Assembly (NCBI GenBank): GCA_008508345.1 | Contig: QNGE01000107.1 | Location: 63,715-127,714, forward strand | DNA: 64,000 bases | From: Paragonimus westermani | Taxonomy: Eukaryota; Platyhelminthes; Trematoda; Plagiorchiida; Troglotrematidae | Direction of reading: 5' to 3' | In this document: piece after piece, positions 36,801-47,989 of the stretch | Position numbering within the stretch: position 1 is the stretch's first letter | How the letters are laid out: every line of letters starts with the position of its first letter | Position numbers and translations under genes: made by a program | Notes under the pieces: generated by a model | What the model was told of the DNA's origin: nothing | The model's database searches: none | What the model saw: the letters and a program-made list of their open reading frames with translations, nothing else

Positions 36801-39640
36801 TATCCTAGGGTAGAATGAATGTTTAATTTCAACGCCAAATAAATAGCTGGCTTTTCTTGCTTCAACTAAAAAATCGTACTTGAAATCCATTTCGCTTGTT
36901 GTTCTCATCTTCCGACCCGAATTAGGTTTCGCCGTCGTGGTGACTAAATTTGGCAGTGTATTCTACTGGCAAGAAGATTTACTTTTCTCCTACTGCAACG
37001 CAAAAGAGGACTGTCAGATATTTCACCGACAACTTAATATCAGAGTATTTGTTAACGTTCAGCGTGAGTTGGTTGTTCCATAGAAAATGGTAGAGTAGTA
37101 CAGTCTCAGGACAATTAAAAATATCCCACATTCTATTGAATTCGCATAAACCCCGGATTCATCTCAACCGTTGGTCCACTATCTCATCTATTGTATTGTA
37201 CGTTTATATGACTGTTGTTTCACCAACTGAAGTCGAAAAACCATCTACTAGTGACTGCAAAAGTCATGCGTCCCAGTAAGACTGTAGCGAGTCTCCTGAT
37301 GTTGAGAACATCCAGCGGGGTGAGTCAAGTCAGACAAACCAATTGAGTGGTTTCTGGATAACAGCAGATTAGCGGACGCGTCCCTATTAGCGAAAAAGTA
37401 TCCTGTGTTAACATAATCGTATAATGTCTAGTTTGTTCCGTAATATCCACCAAATCTGACAGTGACTAGCACCAGTTACCTAAGAAATGTGATTGTATGA
37501 CCCACAACTTCCGTCCATCTGCACCACGTCCACATTTCCCCGGAAAACAAAAACGTCCTTCTTAGAGGAACTTTGGTGATGACTGCGGGTGGTAAGTTTG
37601 GATTCACGTTTACAAAAGATTATTACTAAAAAGTGTTGGTTACGCATCCCACCGATGAAATGATGAGTTAGCTAACCAAACGTCCTCCTAACTTACACAT
37701 ACAAATACACACTACCATGCAAGATCGCACTGCTCCTATCGGAACCAGTGTACAGTCTGATATAGTTCTAGTAAGTAGCTGATGTCTACTCAAGCTTATA
37801 TTTCTGGTGATCTGAACAATATCGATTTTATTTTTCCATCTGGTGCGAAACAAATGTTAGTTTGCCTGAGCAGCATTGTGACTGCAAATGACGCTTGACT
37901 TGCAAAGTTGTTCGTTGCACGAACTCCCTCACAGATTAGATGAAAACAGAGGATCACGAACACGTACACTCATTTGCACGACTGACATGTATTCACATAC
38001 ATTGGGTAGCAGTACGCTGTCATTCGCCCTGGTGGCAAGTTCCCCACAGTGTGTACACACTATTCCGATAGTTACATCTGGTCCATCATCTTCCTGGCGT
38101 TAAGGCTTGCTCTTTAGTTTCCGAATGCACGCATTTTACTACTCACATACGAGATTGTCTTTTATACAAAGGCGGTATGTGGAAAATGTGTATGAAAAAC
38201 TCCATGCACTGCAGCAGTCCACCTTGTGGTTAATGGACAAAGAGCTTTGCTTTCACTAGATATGGTGACCAAGTTATTCCTTTTTAAAGAGACCGGGTCC
38301 ATCCCAAATCTAAAACAGTGTCGCATGAATGGCTGTAGAGGTTTTATTTTTCCGGGTAGGAATGGTTCTCCTTCTGCTGCACTATTGCTGAAATGTATGA
38401 AAACGAAAATCCCTCAGAGTTTTCAATACGCATCAAATGGGTTGGTATGTGTATTCTAGACCTCAAATGTTCACAAGTTTCTTGTTCCGTTTGTCATGAT
38501 TTTCCATTCTGTCATCAGTTGGTAGAAAACGAATATTGTATTTCACGCAGCGGGTTAAGTTATGTTTACCCGGTTGACAATCATTTAAATCAAGCTTTAC
38601 CGATCAGTTAATCAAGAAAGTATCCATGAGACATTGCATGTGGCTTAGGGACGGACGTTTATTATGGATTGTTCTTTGTGGTTAATCTCCTTAATATTTC
38701 TGAAAATCCTTCATTTATTTCCGAAGTACAATAATTTCTTAGCCTCAGATGACGTATTTCTTCGGCCAACTACATTTGAAAATGCCTGCAATGTGGTACT
38801 ATTCAAAAGATTGCTTGTATTCCGGTCAAACGTACGAAAAATTGAAACAGTCATTAAATACTTGATTGCATGGATTCTTGGTGCAATGTTTTGAACTGCT
38901 AGTGCACATTCAAATGTCTTGTCAAGCGTTTCGCAGATAGAGACTTTCTGTTCAATTTAGAAGTGTGCTCAGCAGACAAAAAGAGGTGAGCCTTTGGAAA
39001 TTTCCTATGTGATTTATGTAAGTAATAAAATTTAAAAAACATTGTCAATGCTTAGAAAACATGAGATTAAATAAGTCTTATGAGAAGAGCTTGACGGTGT
39101 GAGTAGTTTCGACAAAACGGGATCAGTAAACGACTGTCAGTCATAATTTTGAATAATTGTTAAGAAAAATTCGCCCTCACCACACAATCCGAAGATTCTC
39201 GATTTCTCAGAACTGAAGCTGCACAACATTGGATCATTATTTAATAACCCAATGTGTCATCTGTTAAGGTTTGAACTCGTCAGAACCAAACGTCAGCAAA
39301 CACGATTTTTTTAACACCTGGTTGCTTTTGGGATTGCGAAACGTTATTTTAGTGTATAAGATGACACAAAACCGAAGAAGAAGGTAGAAGACACTTGAAT
39401 GATTATGCTGGATGAAAACTAGGGTGAATTGTTATGTATTGCACAAACGTTGCAAATTCTACTGGTAAACTTCAAATTAACTGCAACTTTTAGCACCCTG
39501 AAGACAGGTATCACAAGTCGGCGATCAGGAGAAAGAATGCCTCTGGCGCGAAACAGCTTTTCCGAGAAGCCAATACTACACGAATGGTAGACGATACAAA
39601 TGCCTGCGTAAGGTTATGATGGTGCATTCCGTGTGCCGTA
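33900..39640. other. AT-rich stretch with scattered unrecognised ORFs
   Basis: Short frames occur, such as 34118-34366 (minus), 35387-35629 (minus), 35725-35955 (plus), 36880-37083 (plus, RPELGFAVVVTKFGSVFYW), 38226-38459 and 38393-38611 (plus). Some have protein-like composition, but no motif, start context or splice site lets me call a gene. Confidence 0.35.
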
Positions 39641-39675
39641 CAGTCTTCATTTGGTAGGAAAACAACCTCCATATT

Positions 39676-39900
39676 TTGTGGACACAACAGAAGGTGGTCG
39701 GGAAAACATATAGGCAGACGGGTCTTCGGAAAAAGAAAAGCTTCAGACTGGTACAATCACATAAGGACTCAGCTCGAGATGTCATTCAGGTTTTGTCCAA
39801 AGAAGCTTTCACTGGTGACGTTCTGATTAGTCTGTTAGATCGCGTTCGTCGCGTATTAGCGATTCATCTCGCGGAATGGCGATCTATTCGGTCAGGGTAG
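39676..39900 (+). CDS. Candidate exon, unrecognised
   Basis: A 74-codon frame ends at TAG 39898. Its second half (EAFTGDVLISLLDRVRRVLAI) has an amphipathic, protein-like pattern rather than the Ile/Phe/Lys bias of random AT-rich translation. No family is recognised and no neighbouring exon is identified, so it may be chance. Confidence 0.2.
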   Translation: MWTQQKVVGKTYRQTGLRKKKSFRLVQSHKDSARDVIQVLSKEAFTGDVLISLLDRVRRVLAIHLAEWRSIRSG

Positions 39901-40152
39901 ACGAAACGCCCAGAAGAACCGCATTTGATGACGCAATACAAGACCAAGTAACCTGGTTCCGATAGCCTGGGCAGTACACAGCGTTCTCATTTGAACACAT
40001 CTGATGGATAAATTAAACGTTAATTCGGATTAAGAGGGCAGTAGGCAAAAACCAAACGACTTGTTCGCTAATGACTATAAAACAAAATGCTGTGAATGTT
40101 AGACAGTATGTATTTGAGAATAGACCTGTTGCTGGATTGATTATTTTGTAAA

Positions 40153-40416
40153 ATGGTGCCGGTAAACACAGCTGTGCCAATACTGATTTACAGTTGTACT
40201 AACCTTATTGGGAGTGAGCTTGTGTCTTGTTTGACGGAGGCTCGATATCTTTGGTTGCGTCTCACACTGAACTCTACACTTGATACCAACGTAAGTTTTT
40301 CGTTGGTTGGAGAAGAAATACTTCTAAAGCGCGCTAATTGTACGTTTTATATTAAGTTGTGGTTACTTTCGATTCTTTTCGCTTTGCTTGTCATCTATAT
40401 GGCGTTAAAAAATTGA
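40153..40416 (+). CDS. Candidate small membrane protein or terminal exon
   Basis: An 87-codon frame with ATG at 40153 and TGA at 40414. Near the C-terminus a hydrophobic run (LWLLSILFALLVIYMAL) is followed by KN, which would suit a tail-anchored or single-span membrane protein. Upstream residues include several N-glycosylation-like Asn-Ser/Thr sites (LNST, NVS, ANCT). There is no homology I recognise and no promoter evidence. Confidence 0.25.
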   Translation: MVPVNTAVPILIYSCTNLIGSELVSCLTEARYLWLRLTLNSTLDTNVSFSLVGEEILLKRANCTFYIKLWLLSILFALLVIYMALKN

Positions 40417-41792
40417 GGTCTACTGAATGCTTGTTTAATTAAATTGAGTGAAATTGTGTGACTGTCTCTTGTTATTGATGAAATCTCAAGATGTATTGTT
40501 GGGGATGTTGATGCGGTTGCCGATAATATTGACGAGAACATCAATGATGTTGATGAGACTAAGTTGCCAGGAGAGTTTTTGTCATCACGAATGGTGCCGA
40601 TCGTCCTGAGTTTTCCACTCTGTTAGCTGTGACCTCCAATCTTTCCATTTTCATCAACTGACGACCATGAGGAATGAGACCTAGTAGCTAATCGCCAGAT
40701 CACGATCGTCGATTACGCTGTTGTCACTGGTCGAATATGCTTGCTTCCTTTGCTTGTTCAGCATGTCAGCGAAAGTGAGTTAGGAAACTCCGGCTGATTG
40801 TTGATTCCCACTGGTGACTCAACGACAAGCATACCATTTCGTACGGTGTGTAACCAAAATACAACATCTGAGACAGAGTAGTACCATATGGAAGCACTTT
40901 CGTGGGAAATATAACTAATTAGTGGATGTACACGTCTCATCGCACCAAGTCAAACAGGGTATCTTCTATGACCAACACACATGACAAAAAATGATCTGAA
41001 CATTAGGGTCTGCTCAACGCTGAAGTGGGTTGGATATCCTTCGCAGAACCTACCGGAACCTGCGAAGTGGCGTTATAAAAAAGCTGTGAGGTCAGAAAAT
41101 AATTAGTTGTTCCCGTCATTTTGTTACAACAAAAAGTGCCGTGTATTTCAACGATGCACTACTTCATACAGATGGAAGCAATCGGAAATCACGGAAAAAA
41201 GCAAGTTTTCTCAAAGAAAATGTGGCTTCTCCACAGAATAAATAAGGTAGATCGAACGAACAGGCATCCGTTTATCCGAGGACGCTTTACGTCCAATTTG
41301 TATTCCGGCTGTTGTTATTTAGTGAATGCAAACAGGAAGAGAAGCTATGATAGAATTAATGTTTCTGAGTAAAAAAAATTTCATTAGCAAAAAAGAGTTT
41401 TATTTTGAACGACCTGTCAATATTTGTTGCAGGAACTGAACAGCTCAAGATATATTTATGGAGTTGTGACGTATTACAGTGCGTTATAGACTGAATAGAA
41501 CTAGTCAAGCATTTAATGGGTATTTTATTAGATGAGGCTAGTAATGTAATCTCTTTCAACTTAATGCGTTTACAGAAAACAAGGAAATGGTAATGAATTT
41601 GCAAATTCTGTTGGCTAAATCTAAGAAGCGCGTTGACTAATTTTTACAGCACACCTGACTTAGATTCCCCTAATTGTATACATAAGCTAATTTTTCTATT
41701 TACGTGATCAGTGTGTAAAACAGCAAATTCATCAACCAGGCGAACTACGGCAGAGCCTTAAAAGGTGAACTTATTGTCACAAAATGTTTCAG

Positions 41793-41966
41793 ATGAGAAA
41801 TTCAGCAGCAGCTGAGCTTACATCATTTCAACACACTCGTCATTTCGGAAGTCCATCTGCAAACACCAAGATAACTGTATACACTAAGGGTCAAAACAAC
41901 TCGATTGTTCGTGATGAAGCCAACAGACTTTACAGTTTTAAAACTAGATATCCAGGCACAGTGGTC
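41793..41966 (+). CDS. Candidate internal or first coding exon, unrecognised
   Basis: Bounded by an acceptor-like TGTTTCAG just before 41793 and a consensus donor GTAAGT at 41967, with exactly 58 codons open in phase 0. It begins MRNSAAAELTSFQHTRHFG and includes NNSIVRDEANRLYSFKTRYP near the end. ATG is the first codon after the acceptor, so it could be the first coding codon after a 5' UTR intron. I cannot name the protein and find no partner exon nearby. Confidence 0.35.
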
Positions 41967-42146
41967 GTAAGTTCGTGGTATAAAACGGGTATATAGAGGC
42001 ATTAATGTAAATGCACATGTTTACAGTACAGGTCAGAAGAAAGCATCTGGCGACAAATTCTGCAATACGAGCGAGAAGACATTCATGGTTCGGACGCGTG
42101 TGACACTTCTTAACATCTGACATTCTTCTATTCTCACCGGAGCAGG

Positions 42147-42232
42147 TGTGCTAATCAAGTGGGGTGAGCAGACGGGCACAACACATCGCTGAAACCACAA
42201 CCAAGTTAACTGACACTGATAGTGTAACGTGC
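42147..42232 (+). repeat. Diverged direct repeat, unit 1
   Basis: The run including GGCACAACACATCGCTGAAACC is related to 43172-43260 (GGCACAACACACCGCTGGAACC), with GGTxTGCTxATC ahead of it in both. This is an old dispersed or tandem repeat of unknown family, about 1 kb apart in the same orientation. Confidence 0.5.
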
Positions 42233-42279
42233 AGTCGAAACCAGTAAGCGTACACAGATTGAATTTGAACTATGCAATA

Positions 42280-42450
42280 CAGCCTGCTACTATGTTGCTG
42301 GCGCGGTCTTAGTTTTCGTTAGTGTAATTCGTGTGCATGGCCTACTGGACCACTGGCTTATGCTTACTAGTGCTGTTTCCTATTTCAAGATTGTTGTTGG
42401 AATCCCTAGTCCGATAGGACGCTGTTCCCCGGTGCCTCCGTTTGGCCGCC
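42280..42450 (-). repeat. Old dispersed repeat, copy 3 of 3
   Basis: The reverse complement resembles 20230-20400 and 1110-1195. The sense-strand run TAATTCGTGTGCATGGCC at 42329 matches the reverse of 20340-20357. See copies 1 and 2 for the possible integrase origin. Confidence 0.55.
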
Positions 42451-43171
42451 AAAGTACTCTGAAATGGTCAACGAACTAAACACTACAAAAATAGGACAGT
42501 TTACTACTTCCCAACGTTTACATCAGTCATCTTGTCGCATTTTGGTGCGCGCGTTCACAAATGTGGTTGTAGTCAACCAGGCCCATTGGTGGACATTTCA
42601 CACCATCTCACAAAAAATTTGGAAAGAAAACGCATACCACACAGATGATGGCATCCAAAACAATTGTATTGGACCACCTGCGATTGCACCACGACTTATC
42701 AAAGAAAGCGTTTCCTATTCAGCCAAAAGGTGGCAATGATTGGAATGAACGAACAGCCTCAATGAGTGCTATTCACCCTAATTTACATCAGATGTCCTTA
42801 CAAAGTGACCTATTCAACACTATCAAAATGACCTCAACTGAAGAAGTCCAACCTACACTGCAGTAACACTGGTGCACTCTCCGAACAGATTTTTCGGTGG
42901 AGAAGTGCTGAATGCACGGAGTCAGTAGACATGGAATTTTCACTGCTGGGTTGGTAAGGCGTTCGTGCGCTGATTCCCGTGGGACTGTTGTTTTGGCTCA
43001 CTTTCTGTATGAAGCTGACAATTACAGTGCATCCAAGACGTGAACTCGGTAGCAGAATTTAAAGTCCGAGCCATATAGCACATCTTAATTGACATTCAAG
43101 GCTCAGTCGTGTGGGACACATTTGAATAGTTGAATTTTGTCTCTTTTCGCGGCAGCCCAGACAAACGAGCA

Positions 43172-43260
43172 GGTATGCTCATCGAGCCGGGTGGGTAAAC
43201 CGGCACAACACACCGCTGGAACCATGGTCGGATTGGTGGGATGTGAGTGGATGTGGAGGT
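43172..43260 (+). repeat. Diverged direct repeat, unit 2
   Basis: Partner of 42147-42232. The flanking DNA is unrecognised. Confidence 0.5.
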
Positions 43261-43647
43261 GTGAACGCATTTCCAGTCAGGTTGCTCGACCCCGTCGTCT
43301 CAGTGTGTTAGCCACCATGATCTGTGGTCGATAGCCCCTGGTTGCTTACTCGTTTCAACTTTCGAGATTCAACGCTGGATTGGGACTCGGCATGCATCGG
43401 TGAACCTGAACGGAATAACTGACAATAGGGTATTCCCCAACCGCTGAGCACTAAAGGGCTCCATTCAGGAAAGAAACAGATTTACAGTTAATGAAAGATT
43501 TGTCGGAAACTAAGATGCAAATAGTGAGTGAGATGACTGATGATGAGTTAGAATCGACAGTCATTTCATCGAAGGCACGTCGTACTTGTGTACTCTGTGA
43601 CGACCAGTTTTTTCTGTATGTCTCTCTGGATTTCATTATACTGAGTT

Positions 43648-43921
43648 ATGTTGGATCACACTTTTCTCAGTTTAGTGTGTCAGGCGGTTGAAACGCGCGG
43701 CTTGGTCTTGGTGAACTGTCATACTGGAATCACACCACACTCTTGGGACGTAAGTAAGAGGACGGCATGCAGATAAGCTGACAATCGAACGGCGTATTGA
43801 ACGGGTTTTTATTTTTGTAGCCTGTGGTGAAAATGTGGAGAAGGCCACTAAGGAGTTTAATGCGAATACTCAACCGGCTGCCTGTAAATCATATCCGAAA
43901 GCTGATGGAAATTTGTTGTAG
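43648..43921 (+). CDS. Candidate two-exon 68-residue ORF
   Basis: Exon 1 runs from ATG 43648 to 43753. The intron is 43754-43820 (67 bp), with GTAAGA at its donor and a strong pyrimidine tract plus TTTTTGTAG at its acceptor. Exon 2 runs from 43821 to the TAG at 43919. Phases match, joining ...HSWDVT to CGENVEKATKEFNANTQP. The segment GLVLVNCHTGITPHS faintly recalls the VLVHCxxGxSRS loop of dual-specificity phosphatases, but the essential arginine is absent, so I do not assign that function. A second donor four bases upstream would give another frame. Coding is plausible, identity unknown. Confidence 0.35.
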
Positions 43922-44869
43922 TGAGTAGTGTTTATGACCTGCCAAGAAGTGATCGACGGCGGACTTCCCCGAGTGACTGCTGTGCTGTTCACGCTCTGAG
44001 ACTTTTTTGAAACACTCCTCAAAACAGCGTCCGTCTGCTGCCTTAAAAATGCAAAATTTTGAAGTCAGCTGTAAGCTGGATATGCAAAATATAAAAGATT
44101 CGACCATACAGGCAGACCCGATTACAAGAGCTTCAGACGCAGACAAACGTGAATCAAATTGCACATGACATGTAGCGGAGAGGGGTATATATGTAGCAGT
44201 ATTTATTGACGAAAAAATGTTCCGTCTGAATGGATTCGTGCAGAAACCAAAGTTTTGGCAAGTCAGTAACCCCCATCGCTTTTCTCTAGTCCGACATCAC
44301 CACAGCTCAAAGCTTATGGTTTTGGCGCAGTTTGTTGGAGCACAGATTATCGGGCCTTTCATTTTTGATAAGAAGGTTACAAGTTAAACCTCCATTTGCA
44401 CATCATTCACAAACGAGGGTCTATCTTTTCCAAGTTGCTGCAACAGAATGTTGTGCCAGCGCTGGAGTAACTGGGAAAACCAGATCATACTGGTGGACCG
44501 CGACCAATATATCATTTTAAGGATACTGGGACAGTTTTCGTATTTTACATATGGACCATACGCAGCGTCAAGATATTACTGGATTACCATTAACCAGAAA
44601 TGACTACATGTTCTTGATGTACGCCTGTCGGGGCCGCTGCGATCAAGTATGACAGATGTTCTCTCTGGAATAACCTCAGTCCCCTAACCTCTATTGGAAT
44701 TTTAAACTACGTTCAGATGGTTCAGTGTAGTCAGTAAATGTAACTTGACTGAGAAGTCCCGATCAAGAGGTTGTCGTCTGGACTGCGCATAATGAGTCTG
44801 TCTATTTTCCTTTCGAAATAACCATGCAAGCTGAGCCCTATTCACACAAGGTTGTAGTTGAGCGTTTTG

Positions 44870-45090
44870 GTAGGGTGATCTGAGAATAATTATTGTAAGG
44901 TTACTGGCATTTTGCTTAACATGCCGGTCACACAGGCTCAAGGGTCTGAGTGCAAATTCCGATCCGAAAGCGAATGCACGCTACTGATGAGCTCTGATAT
45001 GAGCGAAGCTCGAGTCTAGTGCTTGCTTTCAAAATGGGCTACTCGAAAAGCTTGTCCCAATGTAAAGGCTGTGATCAATTATGGGTGGTA
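44870..45090 (+). mobile_element. Sm-alpha-like SINE with hammerhead ribozyme
   Basis: It aligns over its whole length with the reverse of 48040-48290 and with the copies near 56.3 and 63.2 kb. It has a tRNA-like head, with a degraded box A near 44905 and box B-like GAGTGCAAATTCC near 44948, followed by the ribozyme at 44979-45021 and a body with GGCTGTGATCAA. The combination of a Pol III-type head and a hammerhead is known from the schistosome Sm-alpha retroposons; membership in that same family is inference. No coding capacity. Confidence 0.7.
44979..45021 (+). ncRNA. Hammerhead ribozyme, near-intact (SINE-encoded)
   Basis: Core CTGATGA is at 44984-44990. Stem II is GCTC/GAGC (44991-44994 with 45001-45004) with a 6-nt loop. 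GAA is at 45005-45007. Stem III is GC/GT around TCGA (45008-45015), and the cleavage base is C45016. Stem I is 44979-44983 paired with 45017-45021 (five pairs, one G-U). The only core departure is position 15.1, G instead of A, giving a G-U rather than an A-U closing pair, which should weaken cleavage. Confidence 0.7.
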
Positions 45091-46009
45091 CTAAATGTGC
45101 AATAGACGATGAAATAACTGGGAAAATCGGATTGCACTCCCAATAATCTGACTTGGTGTGAACGTAGCTTTCTACTCAAGGTCTTTTTGAGCACGTGCGG
45201 GGTCATGTAAGGACAGTGATCAACTCGACTTTTTGATTTTTGCAAGAGAATTTAGCAGCAGCGGTTCTTTGTGTACAGAAGCGTGATAATTTGCCAGTGG
45301 TTTTGGCGAATTAAGATTAATTGACATTATCCAGCGCTAACAATTGAGTGAAACTCGGTCCAGTCCGTGTGAGAAAAAAAACAAACAAAAAATATTAGCA
45401 CTGGAAGGTTTGAAAGTATCGTATTACCCCAGACAAAACGAACGACGGTCAAATGCTTTCGCTATATGATTTAACGAATTTCGTTCACTATCCCTGTTCT
45501 CCCTCAACTTTTGTCACGACCAACCAAGGTCAATTGTTGTCCCAAATGTAGTGCGTGTTGGATACACCATTTCGAACTCAAGCTGTAAGTTAGTTAAACC
45601 GTAGAAATCCAAGGCCGGTATTTCCGTTTTACTCAAAACTGATTACAAACGTTGGAATGCGTAATCTCGAATATAAAAAAACTTACTTCCGGACAGGATA
45701 ATTTGCATATCACCCTGTTTAAACTAGTGTAAATTTGTCCGGTTTGTTATTCTTCTGAGAAGAAAGCGTTGAAGGCATGTGAGGTTTTCTGAATGATATA
45801 TTGATATTGCGACAGTTTGCAGCACCTTGACTGAATTGCCAAACAGTGGCTAGCAATAATTTCAGTCCAACAGTGCTTGTCAATAAAGCTGCAGTCTGTT
45901 TAAATCGGTCGACGTATGTGCAAGGTATGACCGAAGCAATGCCAAGCTGGACACATGAAGCCCTGCCGAAAGGCGTGATATTAGCAAAAAGAAGTGCACA
46001 ACTAGATGA
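45091..46009. other. No recognised gene
   Basis: No ORF of 60 codons or more. A short A-rich run is at 45375-45395. The right end may contain eroded upstream RT of the Penelope-like element, but I cannot read it. Confidence 0.35.
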
Positions 46010-46640
46010 TAGATGACCTGGTGCAACGTCTAAATAGTTGCCATCCTAATCTAAAGGTCACTTGCGAATTTGAGGTGGGCATCTGCCTTCCATTTCTAGA
46101 TATCTGTAGAGAAAAAGAGAGTCTACATAGAGCTACCTTTTAGGGGTGACTACGTCATGCAGCAAACAGCACAGCGATTAAGAAATTCAATTAAACGAAC
46201 ATTTAATGCAGCTGAACTCTGTGTAATCGCTCGGACTCGGAAACTACCAGTTCCTTCAATCAAATGAGATCAGCCTATCGGCGCCACTTCACATTGTGTT
46301 TACCAATTTGTATGTAACTGCGGAGAAAGTTACATAGACAGAACCGGGAGATGCTTGAGCTCCAGAATGAAGGAACATTTACCTAGATGGGTACAGAAGT
46401 CCGTGTCACTGGAGAATGGTAATATTTCTGAAACGCATAAACAGCCAGTTTCCTCAGTCGCTAGACACGTCTTGACCACCGGTCATGCTAACGATCCATC
46501 TTGTGCATTCAAAATCCTGTTGCGCCATTCCAAACTGAAATTCTTACGGTTTGCTGAAGCAGTTGCAATTGATCGACTCAAATCAGCTCTCTGTGTTCAG
46601 AGACAACTGTTCGTGAACCTGACTCTTCCCTGGACTTAAT
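46010..46640 (+). pseudogene. Penelope-like element: end of RT and GIY-YIG endonuclease
   Basis: The 5' part reads DLVQRLNSCHPNLKVTCEFE and LPFLDICREKESLHRATF, the stretch that follows the catalytic boxes in Penelope-like RTs (usually ending xxxFLDVxxxRxxxG). A stop and a frameshift follow. From about 46290 it reads CVYQFVCNCGESYIDRTGRCL, the GIY-YIG-type endonuclease entry with its C-x-C pair, then SRMKEHLPRW, SSVARHVLTTGH, and FAEAVAIDRLKSALCVQRQL to TAA 46637. The final 94 codons are open. It is inactive as a whole because most of the RT is missing. Confidence 0.85.
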
Positions 46641-46703
46641 GTCTTATCCTAACTCGCTTATTGATTATCCAACCCTCAAATCGATTGTTTTTCTTTTAAA
46701 GTT

Positions 46704-46742
46704 TGGTACTGATGAGTCAATACGAAATGTTTGCATCTACCA
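46704..46742 (+). ncRNA. Complete minimal hammerhead ribozyme, Penelope-associated
   Basis: Every conserved hammerhead element is present. Stem I TGGTA (46704-46708) pairs with TACCA (46738-46742). The core is CTGATGA (46709-46715). Stem II is GT/AC with loop CAAT (46716-46723), followed by GAA (46724-46726). Stem III is ATG/CAT with loop TTTG (46727-46736), which includes the A15.1-U16.1 pair. The cleavage base is C46737. It lies 64 bp after the Penelope-like ORF. Type-I minimal hammerheads with very short stems are known in the terminal repeats of Penelope-like elements, so position and form agree. Self-cleavage is predicted, not shown. Confidence 0.85.
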
Positions 46743-47880
46743 GTTTTCATGTTTCATCTGCTTTGTTCGAATCCATCTTTGTAGACGGCGGTAGAAATTG
46801 CAGACATGAAGTCCGGAGTTAGATTCCATGAGATATTCCTTAATATGGCAGAAGAGCGAATGGTTCTGAGAAAGATCACAGTCAGTATGAACCCCTTCCT
46901 GATGGTCAGCATCTTGCAGTAATGAGTGGCTTTGATGTTCAGTTGACTTTCAACTTATATTCCTGTTCAGTAAACGTTATCGAACGTCCTAATTAGACAC
47001 AGCCGTAACCCAACATACTTTGGTTTAGTTAACTCATGACCTCATGATGCATGTTGAGAACCACCAAAGTAACTTATTGAGATTTCTGATGGAATGTTCA
47101 ACTTCGTTTCGAACCACATCACTCGAGTTTTCATCCCTCCCCCCTAGGTTTACTAAGAGGGCTAATCTACTTGTGAAGATGACCCTATTTTCCAATTCAC
47201 TCAAATGTGGGGGTGCATGTGCTGCCTTTGTTTTTACCTTATCCTAATCTCATTACATTTGAACACCGAGTCAATATGGTTGCGAGTATTCTTGACGCCG
47301 AGCCCTTGGAGACTCCTACAGATGGTCTGTCAGTGGGACCATTCCGTCGATATGTATCACAAATTCAATAATACTACAGAACAACTATTGACGACTGTCG
47401 ATTGGTTTCTTGTCTATTTCTTTTGAACTGATTACAGATTTAGAACTTTACAACACTCAAACTTGCTATTTACGTTCGTTACAACCAACAGCTGCTGTCC
47501 TATCAAATTAAAAAGAGTTAGAAAACTGAGTTCACGAATACTTGTCCGCAAACCTGTCGTTTTTGTAGTCACTGCTTCAAGTCAGGATGATGAATAGGCT
47601 AAATGGACAAAACTTATCCATTTCCTTCTGTGGCATGTAATCTTTTTCCATGTTTACTGTTTATTCTTGAGTAGCAGATTGATAGAAGAACACTGTACAC
47701 CAATTGTTTGAACCCATTGCAAATACTCGTTAGTTAAACTACTAAACATTTGGCTGGTTTCGAAGTGTCTAGCAAGTTCGAATTATCTTCCTTTCAACAC
47801 CTAAATTAAGGGAATCAGTTAGATTTGTAGAACTGACAGAGCACAGCTCCCGGACCTCATCAGCTTTCAAACCAATCTCT
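46743..47880. other. No recognised gene
   Basis: Two short ORFs (47044-47247 and 47205-47426, plus) overlap and are not recognised. The left part may be the terminal repeat region of the Penelope-like element, the right part the flank of the LINE-B/SINE unit. Confidence 0.35.
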
Positions 47881-47989
47881 TTTTTTCTCATTCGTACTGA
47901 TACAAAACTTTTAAACCAACGGACATCCGATGCTCATTCATCGGTCATTTCTTGTTATCAACCAGGATAAATCAACTTGCATGGGATAT

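Noticed and set aside
38505..38530. Minus-strand CTGATGA with GAAA nearby
   Set aside because: No 3' strand complementary to the upstream stem I sequence, and no stem III.
40490..40560. Imperfect GAT-rich tract as a LINE 3' tail
   Set aside because: It is too degenerate, and no LINE sequence lies directly upstream.
43690..43753. Dual-specificity phosphatase loop
   Set aside because: VLVNCHTGITPHS lacks the catalytic arginine and the helix that follows. Reported only as an unrecognised ORF.
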